Shown in pieces: positions 16,638-25,395 of a DNA stretch of 64,000 nt; position 1 is the first letter of the stretch; every line of letters starts with the position of its first letter. The position numbers were made by a program, and so were the translations under genes. The stretch covers positions 5,516-69,515 of the forward strand of contig CAZMZG010000003.1 in assembly GCA_964570785.1 (NCBI GenBank). The letters are read 5' to 3'. This stretch comes from Thermatribacter sp964570785 (GTDB lineage: Bacteria > Atribacterota > Atribacteria > Atribacterales > Thermatribacteraceae). The notes below the pieces were generated by a model that did no database searches, had not been told where the DNA came from, and saw only the letters and a program-made list of their open reading frames with translations.

Positions 16638-18056
16638 TTGAAAAAAGTACTTGTATTATTCCGTCCTGAATATGCACGCGTGAAGCCCTTACTCGATGCC
16701 ATCGGTGATTTTTCGAAAGAACTGGACCTGCAAGTTTACTCCTGCTCAGAGTGGTTAGACAAGGTAAATAAAAGCATGCAGGACTTTGAAAAAGTTTTTT
16801 TGTTGGTTGAAGATATTGAAGCCAATATCGAGTTGTTGTCTGAGTTTTGTGATTCAGTAGAAAACCTTGAAAAATTTAAGATTTTTGGGCTTCCCCCAGG
16901 TGTGGTTTCACCTCAACTGGTTGCCTGGTGGAAAAATTATTTCCGGGAGGAGCTTGTTTTAGGGCGTGATTCCCCGGTTAAAAGCGCTTTTTTAAAGCCG
17001 GAGAAGAGGGTGCTGGTCGTTGCTGAAGAAAATGAAAACACAGAGAAAGTAGAAAAAGCTCTTCAGAAAAAGAAAATACCTTTCTTTATTACCAGGAAAA
17101 AAGTGGCTATTTCCCGCGATGGAATTAATTTTAAAATTACTCACCATCCGGATGGCGAGCTGTGTTTTGGGGCAGTGATTTTCTTACCAAAAAAGCGAAT
17201 ACTCTCTTTCGGTTTCCCTCGAGAGGTTGAAGATACAGGGAGAGCGTTTTTTGTGGATGAATTATCACGGAAATATAACCATCGTAATTTCTGGAAAAAG
17301 AGTGTTGCCTTCCTGGTGCACGAGCTTGCTTCTCCCTTACAGTGGAGGAAGGCTCTCTGCTGGTCTGTCCGTATTCGCAGGGATTTTTGTTCGGAAGTTC
17401 TCTTTTTGTGTGAACAGGTTGGTGTTGCACTGGAAAACTCAGAACTGGCTTATCGAGAAGCAAGGCAAATCGGGGTTCGTTTTGAAAAAGTTCGATTTAA
17501 GAATTTTTCCTGCCAAGCCACTGAGAGCATGCAGAAAATCATCCTTAAGTTTGTTTCGGAAAAGGACCTTCGCGAAGCCTCATACCTGGTGGATTGGCTG
17601 GTTGTTGTGCCTTCTTTTGAGGTGCAGCCCATAGCGTTAGAGAAATACTTTATGATTGACCGTGGAAACCTGAGAGTTGCCCCGCTTCCCAATCCAGTCA
17701 TCGATAAGTATTCTACCTGCTGGAGGGGTGTTTTTTGTGCTCCTCTTGAGGAGACTGGCAAGGAGTGGGAACATTTGGTGCATTCGGTGATGCAGTATCT
17801 GGAGAAAGGGCAGTTGAAACTGAAAGAACGTGGTTCTGTTGATGAAGAGAAATGCGTACTTTGTTTGACCTGTTTGCGCTCCTGCCCCTTTGGGGCCGTA
17901 AAAATAGAGGGAGAGAACAAGCGCAAAAAAGCCATGATAGATTGGACTCTTTGTCAGGGATGTGGTATCTGCACTTCTCTGTGCCCTGCTGGTGCGATAA
18001 AGATTGTGGACTTCAAAAATGGTCAGTACCTTTTTGGTCCGCGTTTGTGGGGTTGA
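16638..18056 (+). CDS. Degenerate HdrA2-like protein with C-terminal 2x[4Fe-4S] ferredoxin domain
   Basis: 472 residues. The C-terminus has two complete ferredoxin motifs: C406/409/412/416 and C439/442/445/449. Residues 1-400 do not show a recognised domain, yet segments match the order of a second HdrA unit: a KRVLVVAEENE strand near 125 where GxGxxG should be, an ALCWSVRIRRD segment, REARQIGVRFEKVRF near 275, and a late stretch DWLVVVPSFE through RGVFCAP. The glycine-rich FAD loop is absent, so FAD binding has probably been lost. I read it as a relic HdrA acting mainly as an electron wire. Start is TTG 16638; spacing to neighbours is 14 nt upstream and 5 nt downstream. Confidence 0.55.
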   Translation: MKKVLVLFRPEYARVKPLLDAIGDFSKELDLQVYSCSEWLDKVNKSMQDFEKVFLLVEDIEANIELLSEFCDSVENLEKFKIFGLPPGVVSPQLVAWWKNYFREELVLGRDSPVKSAFLKPEKRVLVVAEENENTEKVEKALQKKKIPFFITRKKVAISRDGINFKITHHPDGELCFGAVIFLPKKRILSFGFPREVEDTGRAFFVDELSRKYNHRNFWKKSVAFLVHELASPLQWRKALCWSVRIRRDFCSEVLFLCEQVGVALENSELAYREARQIGVRFEKVRFKNFSCQATESMQKIILKFVSEKDLREASYLVDWLVVVPSFEVQPIALEKYFMIDRGNLRVAPLPNPVIDKYSTCWRGVFCAPLEETGKEWEHLVHSVMQYLEKGQLKLKERGSVDEEKCVLCLTCLRSCPFGAVKIEGENKRKKAMIDWTLCQGCGICTSLCPAGAIKIVDFKNGQYLFGPRLWG

Positions 18057-18061
18057 TAGGC

Positions 18062-18448
18062 ATGAGACTGGTAGCTCTTGGTTGTGAAAGGAATGGTTAT
18101 CCGGCGCTTTTACGCTATTTCCATAGGGTTTCTTTGCCGTCGGGATGGGAACTGAAGGAACTTTCTGTAATTCCCTGTCTGGGGTTTATCAGAGAAGAGA
18201 CAATTTTTTCTATTTTGGAAGAAAAAGCTGATGTTTTGTTGCTGGCTGGCTGTCCGCTGGATGCCTGTAAAAACGTTAAAGGTAGTGATGTTGGCTTGCG
18301 TAAAGTGACCAGGGTCAATGCTCTTCTTGAAGAAGCGCAAGTAAACAAGAAGGTGGCTCTGGCTTTAGTTACTCCTGACAAGACCGGTGAAATAGAAAGA
18401 ATGCTTACCGAGATCTTTGGCTTTTTTGGAGGTTCAAATAAACGATGA
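18062..18448 (+). CDS. Divergent MvhD/HdrD-type iron-sulfur subunit
   Basis: 128 residues resembling the hydrogenase iron-sulfur subunit family (MvhD), which joins HdrA to hydrogenase or dehydrogenase partners with a [2Fe-2S] cluster. Four cysteines sit at family positions: C8 in ALGCERNG, C39 in VIPCLG, and C64 and C69 in GCPLDAC, the last matching the usual GCHPGDC. The first CxxC is reduced to a single Cys. ATG 18062 is chosen because upstream in-frame codons overlap the previous gene and lack the family pattern. Its last four bases overlap the metV start (ATGA). A second, canonical paralog lies at 24970. Confidence 0.7.
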   Translation: MRLVALGCERNGYPALLRYFHRVSLPSGWELKELSVIPCLGFIREETIFSILEEKADVLLLAGCPLDACKNVKGSDVGLRKVTRVNALLEEAQVNKKVALALVTPDKTGEIERMLTEIFGFFGGSNKR

Positions 18449-19095
18449 TTGTTGGTGAAAGAAAACCCCTCCCTGAGATAGTAAAACTTTTAGATGGTTT
18501 TAAAAAAGTGCTGGTTCTGGGTTGCGGAACCTGTGTTACTGTTTGTATGTCGGGTGGTGAAAAGGAAGCCAAAGAACTTGCCTCCCTGCTGAGGCTTAAA
18601 GGTTTTGATGCTTGGAGCGCCACGGTGGAGAGACAGTGCGAGCCAGAGTTTAACCAGCTAATTAGAGAAGAAGTTGAAAGAGCGGAAGCAATCCTTTCTC
18701 TGGCCTGCGGGATCGGAGTGCAGGCTTTAGCGGAACTTTATTTTCAAAAACCAGTCTATCCTGCTTTGAACACCACTTTTATGGGATTACCTGTTGAACA
18801 GGGTCTGTGGGAAGAGCGGTGTGCTGGTTGTGGCGACTGTATAGTCCATCTTTTTGGAGGTATCTGTCCGATAGCTCGTTGTGCTAAGAGTCTTCTGAAT
18901 GGTCCCTGTGGTGGTTCCAAAAATGGTAAGTGCGAAGTAAAGCCTGAACGTGATTGTGCTTGGCAACTTATTTTTGAACGGCTCAAGGCCTTAGGCAAGG
19001 TCGAGCAACTTTTGCGGGTCGAGCCTCCCAAGGATTGGTCATATTCGCGTTACGGTGGGCATCGTAAAATGGTAAGGGAGGATGTCAGACTGTGA
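18445..19095 (+). CDS. metV: MetV, methylene-THF reductase zinc/Fe-S partner subunit
   Basis: 216 residues of the methylene-THF reductase C-terminal domain family (MetV). N-terminal GCGTCVTVCMSGG is followed by a Rossmann-like half and a C-terminal Cys cluster CAGCGDC, GGICPIARC, NGPCGGS and KCEV (about 127-170). In acetogens MetV binds MetF and provides iron-sulfur and zinc sites that connect it to an electron donor. It overlaps the preceding gene and metF by 4 nt each, so the three are tightly coupled. Confidence 0.9.
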   Translation: MIVGERKPLPEIVKLLDGFKKVLVLGCGTCVTVCMSGGEKEAKELASLLRLKGFDAWSATVERQCEPEFNQLIREEVERAEAILSLACGIGVQALAELYFQKPVYPALNTTFMGLPVEQGLWEERCAGCGDCIVHLFGGICPIARCAKSLLNGPCGGSKNGKCEVKPERDCAWQLIFERLKALGKVEQLLRVEPPKDWSYSRYGGHRKMVREDVRL

Positions 19096-20018
19096 GCTGG
19101 CTACAAAAGGTGCTTGAGGAAGGAAACTTTGCGGTTACCTGTGAAATTGGCCCGCCAAAAAGCAGTGATTTTTCGGTGGTTACCAAAAAGTGCGATTGGG
19201 TAAGAAATTTTGTAGATGCGGTGAATGTGACCGACAATCAGACTGCTATTGTAAGGATGTCAAGCTTTGCCAGTTGTTTGATTGCTTCTCGCCAGAATGT
19301 TGAACCCATCATGCAGATGGTATGCAGAGATAGAAACCGCATTGCTTTGCAGAGTGACTTTTTGGGAGCCTGTGCTCTGGGTATAGAAAACTTTCTTTGC
19401 TTGAGTGGTGATCATCAGAGCATGGGTAATCATCCTCAGGCAAAAAATGTTTTTGATGTGGATTCAATACAGCTTTTGCAAATTTTTAAGAATATGCGCG
19501 ATGAGAAAGTTTTTCAAAATGGCGAACCGATTAAAGGAGAGATCAAAGCTTTTCTTGGGGCAGGAGCAAATCCCTTTGCTGATCCTCTGGAGTTGAGGGT
19601 GTTGCGACTGGCCAAGAAAATTGAGGCCGGAGCTCAGTTTATTCAGACGCAAGCGGTTTTTGATCTGGAAAGATTTGCAAGGTGGATGGAAGAGGTGAGG
19701 GAATGGGGCTTGCATCGCAAAGCTTTTATTATGGCTGGAGTGATTCCTGTTAAGTCTGTTCGTGCTCTGAAATATATGAAGGAAGAAGTACCTGGACTTG
19801 AGATTCCTGACTATTTCTTGGAAAGGATGCGAAAAGCTAAGGATCCAAAGGAGGAAGGGGTACAGATTTGTACAGAAATCATTAACGAAGTGCAAAAGAT
19901 AAAAGGAGTAAGCGGTGTGCATATTATGGCTATCGCTTGGGAAAGTGTTGTACCCGAGATTGTCAAGAGATGTGGTCTATACCCAAGACCGGTGAGAGAG
20001 GTAAAGAGAAATGAGTGA
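19092..20018 (+). CDS. metF: Methylenetetrahydrofolate reductase
   Basis: 308 residues, a TIM-barrel flavoprotein that reduces 5,10-methylene-THF to 5-methyl-THF. Visible features are TCEIGPPK near residue 17 (the acid-catalyst Glu region), DAVNVTDNQ, an SGDH motif near 110 that contacts flavin or substrate, and QTQAVFD near 185. GTG start overlaps metV (GTGA). MetV upstream and HdrC, HdrA and MvhD downstream indicate that it is driven by an Hdr-type iron-sulfur complex rather than directly by NAD(P)H; the direct donor is not known from sequence. Confidence 0.95.
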   Translation: MSWLQKVLEEGNFAVTCEIGPPKSSDFSVVTKKCDWVRNFVDAVNVTDNQTAIVRMSSFASCLIASRQNVEPIMQMVCRDRNRIALQSDFLGACALGIENFLCLSGDHQSMGNHPQAKNVFDVDSIQLLQIFKNMRDEKVFQNGEPIKGEIKAFLGAGANPFADPLELRVLRLAKKIEAGAQFIQTQAVFDLERFARWMEEVREWGLHRKAFIMAGVIPVKSVRALKYMKEEVPGLEIPDYFLERMRKAKDPKEEGVQICTEIINEVQKIKGVSGVHIMAIAWESVVPEIVKRCGLYPRPVREVKRNE

Positions 20019-20505
20019 AGCGAAACTTCTTGATCACCAGTTTAAATATCGGATTGCTTCTCGGCCTGGAGGTGAGGGGCTGCTTGCTTGTTTTGCCTGT
20101 GGGGTTTGTACAGCAGCCTGCCCGGTGAGTGAAGTTGAAAAGGACTTTAACCCGCGTCGGATCATCCATCAAATTTTGCTTGGCGAGAGTGAAGAGCTTT
20201 TGCGGTCTGAACGCATGTGGTTGTGTGTGGGTTGCTATCGTTGCAGTGCTCACTGCCCACAGGATGTTGAGTTTACCAACCTTTTGAAAGTGTTGCGAGA
20301 ACTTGCTGTAGAAGAAGGTACCGTTTCTGTGGAATGGAAAAAAGTAATTGATGAAGTCGACCGCAGAACTCAAGAATTACGACGCAAACTCATCAAGTAT
20401 CTCTGGAATAAAGGAATTAATTCTCTGGGAGAGTTTGAGAGGTTTTATCAGAGAGAAATTGCAAAGCTGGATTGGATTAAAGGGGATAGTGATGATGCAC
20501 GGTAA
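20011..20505 (+). CDS. hdrC: HdrC-type 4Fe-4S protein
   Basis: 164 residues with two ferredoxin motifs: C27/30/33/37 (CFACGVCTAACP) and C72/75/78/82 (CVGCYRCSAHCP), separated by a helical spacer as in HdrC. Classical HdrC passes electrons from HdrA to HdrB. No HdrB with its two CCG domains is found anywhere in the window, so here HdrC probably delivers electrons to MetV/MetF or receives them. It overlaps metF by 8 nt and the HdrA fusion start by 14 nt. Confidence 0.88.
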   Translation: MSEAKLLDHQFKYRIASRPGGEGLLACFACGVCTAACPVSEVEKDFNPRRIIHQILLGESEELLRSERMWLCVGCYRCSAHCPQDVEFTNLLKVLRELAVEEGTVSVEWKKVIDEVDRRTQELRRKLIKYLWNKGINSLGEFERFYQREIAKLDWIKGDSDDAR

Positions 20506-23500
20506 AACCCGAGGTAGCGTGATGGTGGTTGGAGGAGGAATAGCAGGCATCCAGAGCGCTCTGGATCTGGCCAATGCAGGTTTCAAGGTCTATTTGGTAG
20601 AGGATTCAACTGCTATTGGAGGTCTTATGGCGAGGCTGGATAAGACCTTTCCAACCAACGATTGCGCAATGTGCATTCTTTCTCCGAAGCTCGTTGAGTG
20701 TGGTAGACATCTGAATATAGAGGTTATTACCTGTGCCAGCTTGGAGTCTGTTGAGGGGGTACCTGGTGATTTCCGAGTCAAGGTCAGACGCAAACCCCGT
20801 TATGTTGATCCTTTGAAGTGCACTGGATGTGGTGATTGTGCAGAGGTTTGCCCGGTAAGCTTGTCTAACGATTTTGAGGGCGGTTTGAGCAAGAAAAAGG
20901 CTATTTACCGTCTTTTCCCCCAAGCCTTTCCCAGTGCTTTTGCAATCGAAAAAAAAGGTTTACCTAACTGCCAGGCAGCCTGCCCCCTGGAACAAAAAGC
21001 TCAGGGTTATGTGGCTTTGATTCGGGAAGGAAAATTTGAAGAAGCCTTACAAACGGTACGTATGGATAATCCTTTTCCTGGAATTTGTGGGCGAGCCTGT
21101 CATCATCCTTGTATGGAAGATTGCCAGCGTGGACTTCTTGATGAACCAGTTGGTATTCCTTACTTGAAAAGATTTTTAGCAGATTATGAAGTTAGAAATA
21201 ACTTGAAGCCTGTTTTGGGCAAGCAAGAGGATAAAGGCAAGAAGGTAGCCATTATTGGAGCTGGTCCCAGTGGATTGAGTTGTGCTTATTTTCTGGTTAG
21301 AAAAGGTTATCAGGTTTGTGTTTATGAAGCCAAAGAGCAACCTGGAGGTATGATGAGTTACGGCATACCTCCTTATCGCTTGCCCCGTGATGTTGTGAAA
21401 TATGAAATTGAGCTCCTGAAAGAACTGGGGATTAACTTTGTTTTTGGCAAGGCCTGGGGTAAAGATTTCGGAATTGATGATCTTTTCAGAGAGGGCTATG
21501 CCGCTTTATATGTTGCTTGCGGAGCCTGGCAGACTATAAAACTGGGCATCGAAGGCGAAGACTACCCCGAAGTTATGGATGGACTTGACTATCTGATCAA
21601 AGTTAACAGTTCTCAGGAAGTGCCTCAGGCCGAAGAGGTTGTAGTCATTGGTGGGGGAAACGTGGCTATTGACTGTGCACGTTCCGCTTTGCGAAAGGGA
21701 GCGAAAAAGGTTTCTGTTTACTATAGGCGTTCCCGAGAAGAAATGCCGGCAAGAGCGGAGGAAGTAGAAGAAGCCCTGGAAGAGGGGGTTGAATTTTATT
21801 TTTGCGCGGCACCTAAGAGGTTTATAAAGCGAAATGGAAGAGTAATTCTGGAGTTCAACGCGGTTCGCTTATGTGCTCCTGATGCTTCAGGAAGAAGGAA
21901 GCCAGAAATCGTGCCTGATGTGGTTTACGAAGTGGAAGCAGACCTTTTCCTGGTGGCAATAGGTCAGCGGGTGCGGATACCCGAAGGGAAATTAGAGCTT
22001 ACCGGTTGGGGAACTATTAAGGTTAATGAGGAAATGCAGACTTCTTTCAAGGGTGTTTTTGCTGGAGGAGATGCAGTGCTCGGTCCGGCTACGCTGGTTG
22101 AGGCCATTGCTCATGGAAAAAGAGCTGCTCGGGCTATTGATGCTTATCTTCAGGGAAAAGAAATTCGAGATTTTGAAAAACGTAAGGCTCCTATTAACAT
22201 ACCCTGGCAGGAACCCAAGAAGCTTCGAGTTGGCTTAAAAAAACTGGATCCCCGGGAAAGGGTTTTAGGGTTTTATGAGGTGGTCAGAGGTTATACTGAA
22301 GAGGAAGCAAAGGAAGAAGCTCGACGTTGTCTTTCCTGTGGTGGCTGTTCGGAGTGTATGCAATGTGTTTCCGCCTGTCAGAGAGAGGCCATTTTGCATC
22401 AGGATTCTGAGGAGATCCTGGAGATCGCGGTTGGCGCGGTTATCTTTGCCAGCGGAACTTCAGTTATTGACCCTGCCCAAAAATATAGGGAGTTTGGATA
22501 TCGGAAGTTTGCTAATGTGATTACCAGTTTGGATTTTGAACGAATATTAAGTGCTTCTGGTCCCACTCAGGGCAAAGTGGTTCGCCCTTCAGATGACAAA
22601 GTGCCCCGCAAAATCGCTTTTGTACAGTGTGTAGGATCCAGAGATGTAAAGCGCGGCAAGCCTTATTGTTCTGCTGTTTGCTGTATGTATGCCATCAAAG
22701 AGGCTCTGGTGGCCAGGGAACACTTGCTTATTGAAGAAAGGGAGGAAGCGCTATGTGAGTGTGGAATAGACACTGTTGCCCATAGCTTTGGAAAAGACCC
22801 TGGTGCTGAGGGTTCGCAGCTGGATGTAGCTATTTTTATGATTGACATGCGTTCACCGGGAAAAGATTTTGAACGTTACTTTGAACGCGCCAAAGAAGAG
22901 GGTATTCGCTTTATAAGGAGCAAAGTGGGTAAAATAGAAGAACTGGACAATGGGGATTTGAGGGTTTACTTTGTTGATGAAAGTGGTTGCTCCCGGGAAG
23001 AGATTTTTGATTTGGTGATTCTTTCGGTGGGCTTTGAGGTCTCTTCTTATAATCGAGAAATGTTTGCTAAAGCAGGAGTAGCCCTGCAGGACAATGGATT
23101 TCCTTACACCGATGCACTTGACAAAACTTTGACTATGCAGGATGGTGTTTTTGTCTGTGGCACAGCTTCGGGACCCAAGGATATACCGGAAACAGTTGTT
23201 GAGGCCAGCGCAGCAAGTTGCAATGTTTCTTCCTTATTGGATGAGGCGCGTTTTTCAGAAATTACTTACAAGCAGTATCCTCCAGAGCGTAATGTAGAAA
23301 TTGAGCCTTTAAAAATAGGTGTTTTTGTATGTCATTGCGGAATTAACATTGGGGGAGTAGTAAATGTAAAAGAAGTTGTTGACTGGGTTAAGGATTTGCC
23401 TGGAGTGATTTATGCTGAGGAAAATTTGTATACTTGCTCTCAGGATACTCAAGAACGAATTAAGCAGAAGATCGTGGAGTTAGGAATTAACCGGGTGGTG

Positions 23501-24973
23501 GTGGCTTCCTGTTCTCCAAGGACACATGAACCTCTTTTTAGAGAAACCCTGCGCGAGGCAGGTCTTAATCCCTATCTTTTTGAGATGGCCAACATTCGGG
23601 ATCAGTGTTCCTGGGTGCATCAACGAACACCTCAGATGGCCACTGAGAAAGCTAAGGAACTAGTTTCCATGGCAATTGCAAAAGTTTCTCTTAAGCGCCC
23701 CCTACAGCCAGCTTTCCTTTCAGTTGAAAAATCGGTTTTGATAATAGGCGGTGGCTTGAGCGGGATGACTGCGGCCCTGGAAGCTCGCAAACAGGGAGTC
23801 AAAGTTTTTCTGGTGGAGAAGGAACCTGAGCTGGGTGGTTATGCTTCTAAATTTGAGTGCTGGTTTACGCCTTTTGGAGAGGATATCACCGATAGAATTA
23901 ATGAGTTGAAGAGCAAGATTTTGGAAGACCCTGGTATAGAGGTGTTTCTCAATTCTCGCGTTTCAGAAATTAATGGATTTGTAGGCAATTTCGAGTCGGT
24001 TATTTGTATTGGGGATGAGAAGAAAAAATTGAAGCACGGAGCCTTAATTGTTGCTACTGGAGGCATAGAGTATCTCCCTCAGAAGGGAGAGTTTGGTTAT
24101 GGTCTGGACCCGAGAATTGTGACTCAGTCCGAGCTCGAACATAGCTTCGAGAAGGTACCTTCTTTCAAACGGGTGGTAATGATTCAATGTGTGGGTTCCA
24201 GAAACGATGACCATCCCTGGTGTAGTAGGACTTGTTGTTCGAGAACTATACGCAATGCCCTGAGGCTAAAGGAAATAAACCCTGAAATTGAAGTTTTTGT
24301 CCTTTATAGAGACATTCGAACTTTTGGTTTCTTGGAAGAGCTGTATCGTAAGGCTCGTGAGAAGGGCATTATTTTTGTGCGTTTTGAGGACAATAAACCT
24401 CCCCAGGTTGCCATAGATGATCAGGAAAAGATAATTGTAAGAGTATTTCTCTCTTCTTTGGGGGAAGAGGTTCTTTTTTCTCCAGACCTAGTGGTCCTTT
24501 CCACCGGCATCATGCCCCAAGATGGAAATCGAGAACTTGCCAAAAAGCTTAAAGTTCCTTTGAATCAGGATGGTTTCTTCCTGGAGGCTCATGTTAAATT
24601 GCGACCAGTAGATTTTGCTACTGACGGTATTTTTGTTTGTGGTCTTGCTCATAGTCCAAAATTTGCCCATGAATGTGTGTTGCAGGCTAAGGCAGCTGTT
24701 TCTCGCATGATGACCGTGCTCAGCAAGGAAAAAATCACCGCAGAGGCCGAAGTAGCTATTGTGGATGAGCAAAAATGCACTGGTTGTGGAGATTGCGAGA
24801 GGCTGTGCCAGTTTGGAGCTGTGAAAGTGAATTCGGAAAGAAAAATTGCTGAAGTTAACTCGGCTCTTTGCAAGGGATGTGGTTTATGCAGTGCTTCCTG
24901 CAAAAGTGGCGCTATTAAAGTCCAAGGTTTCGCTCCTGAACAGATTATGGCGGAGGTGGAATATCTTTTATGA
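20492..24973 (+). CDS. Giant HdrA / NfnB-GltD-like / HdrA fusion, electron-bifurcating flavoprotein candidate
   Basis: About 1494 residues from ATG 20492 (AAGGGGA just upstream). In order: FAD motif GGGIAG (14-19), FPTNDCAMC (C58, C61), a [4Fe-4S] motif at C110-C120; an inserted NfnB/GltD-like module (about 155-610) with CQAACPLEQ, ICGRACHHPC, FAD loop GAGPSG (256-261) and NADPH loop GGGNVA (387-392); a Cys-rich joint (C613-C629); the rest of the first HdrA with QCVGSR near 712; a second HdrA unit starting at CHC (947-949), FAD loop GGGLSG (1086-1091), QCVGSR near 1232; then two ferredoxin motifs, C1429-C1439 and C1460-C1470. HdrA performs flavin-based bifurcation; the insert should bring a second FAD and an NAD(P)H site. 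Overlaps hdrC and mvhD. Three flavin-type loops in one chain is unusual. Confidence 0.85.
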   Translation: MMHGKTRGSVMVVGGGIAGIQSALDLANAGFKVYLVEDSTAIGGLMARLDKTFPTNDCAMCILSPKLVECGRHLNIEVITCASLESVEGVPGDFRVKVRRKPRYVDPLKCTGCGDCAEVCPVSLSNDFEGGLSKKKAIYRLFPQAFPSAFAIEKKGLPNCQAACPLEQKAQGYVALIREGKFEEALQTVRMDNPFPGICGRACHHPCMEDCQRGLLDEPVGIPYLKRFLADYEVRNNLKPVLGKQEDKGKKVAIIGAGPSGLSCAYFLVRKGYQVCVYEAKEQPGGMMSYGIPPYRLPRDVVKYEIELLKELGINFVFGKAWGKDFGIDDLFREGYAALYVACGAWQTIKLGIEGEDYPEVMDGLDYLIKVNSSQEVPQAEEVVVIGGGNVAIDCARSALRKGAKKVSVYYRRSREEMPARAEEVEEALEEGVEFYFCAAPKRFIKRNGRVILEFNAVRLCAPDASGRRKPEIVPDVVYEVEADLFLVAIGQRVRIPEGKLELTGWGTIKVNEEMQTSFKGVFAGGDAVLGPATLVEAIAHGKRAARAIDAYLQGKEIRDFEKRKAPINIPWQEPKKLRVGLKKLDPRERVLGFYEVVRGYTEEEAKEEARRCLSCGGCSECMQCVSACQREAILHQDSEEILEIAVGAVIFASGTSVIDPAQKYREFGYRKFANVITSLDFERILSASGPTQGKVVRPSDDKVPRKIAFVQCVGSRDVKRGKPYCSAVCCMYAIKEALVAREHLLIEEREEALCECGIDTVAHSFGKDPGAEGSQLDVAIFMIDMRSPGKDFERYFERAKEEGIRFIRSKVGKIEELDNGDLRVYFVDESGCSREEIFDLVILSVGFEVSSYNREMFAKAGVALQDNGFPYTDALDKTLTMQDGVFVCGTASGPKDIPETVVEASAASCNVSSLLDEARFSEITYKQYPPERNVEIEPLKIGVFVCHCGINIGGVVNVKEVVDWVKDLPGVIYAEENLYTCSQDTQERIKQKIVELGINRVVVASCSPRTHEPLFRETLREAGLNPYLFEMANIRDQCSWVHQRTPQMATEKAKELVSMAIAKVSLKRPLQPAFLSVEKSVLIIGGGLSGMTAALEARKQGVKVFLVEKEPELGGYASKFECWFTPFGEDITDRINELKSKILEDPGIEVFLNSRVSEINGFVGNFESVICIGDEKKKLKHGALIVATGGIEYLPQKGEFGYGLDPRIVTQSELEHSFEKVPSFKRVVMIQCVGSRNDDHPWCSRTCCSRTIRNALRLKEINPEIEVFVLYRDIRTFGFLEELYRKAREKGIIFVRFEDNKPPQVAIDDQEKIIVRVFLSSLGEEVLFSPDLVVLSTGIMPQDGNRELAKKLKVPLNQDGFFLEAHVKLRPVDFATDGIFVCGLAHSPKFAHECVLQAKAAVSRMMTVLSKEKITAEAEVAIVDEQKCTGCGDCERLCQFGAVKVNSERKIAEVNSALCKGCGLCSASCKSGAIKVQGFAPEQIMAEVEYLL

Positions 24974-25392
24974 GTGAAGAATGGGAACCTAAAATAGTGG
25001 CCTTTCTTTGTCACTGGTGCAGCTACGCAGGTGCTGACCTGGCGGGAGTTAGTCGTCTCCAGTATCCTCCAAACATCAGAGTTATCAGAGTTCCCTGTTC
25101 GGGAGCAGTTAATCCTCTTTACATTCTTAAAGCTTTACGGGAAGGAGCGGATGGAGTGCTGGTTTCGGGTTGCCATCCGGGGGACTGTCACTATATTGGG
25201 GGCAATTATTTTGCGCGCAGAAAATTTCTGGTTTTGAAGGAAATACTCAAATGGGTTGGTGTTGAAGAGGAGAGAGTGCAGTTTTCGTGGGTTTCAGCTT
25301 CTGAAGGCCAAAAATTTTCTAAGGTAGTGGAGAAAGTAGTTGAAGGAGTCAAAAGGGTTGGTCCTGCATCCAGGCTGGTAAAGGAGTTTTGA
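24970..25392 (+). CDS. mvhD: MvhD-type [2Fe-2S] linker subunit
   Basis: 140 residues with the full MvhD pattern: CHWC (C14, C17), VPCSG (C43) and GCHPGDCHY (C68, C73). The subunit binds one [2Fe-2S] cluster and connects HdrA with a hydrogenase or formate dehydrogenase. ATG overlaps the preceding stop (ATGA). No MvhA or MvhG hydrogenase is present, so its partner here is probably one of the next three gene products. Confidence 0.92.
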   Translation: MSEEWEPKIVAFLCHWCSYAGADLAGVSRLQYPPNIRVIRVPCSGAVNPLYILKALREGADGVLVSGCHPGDCHYIGGNYFARRKFLVLKEILKWVGVEEERVQFSWVSASEGQKFSKVVEKVVEGVKRVGPASRLVKEF

Positions 25393-25395
25393 GTC

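Noticed and set aside
17227..17634. 135-codon frame inside the degenerate HdrA-like gene, possible sign of a frameshift
   Set aside because: Its translation has no HdrA-like pattern, while the main frame keeps HdrA-order segments and both ferredoxin motifs without a break.
20348..20491. Extra 48 N-terminal codons of the HdrA fusion
   Set aside because: They lie within hdrC, lack similarity to HdrA, and a ribosome site precedes ATG 20492.
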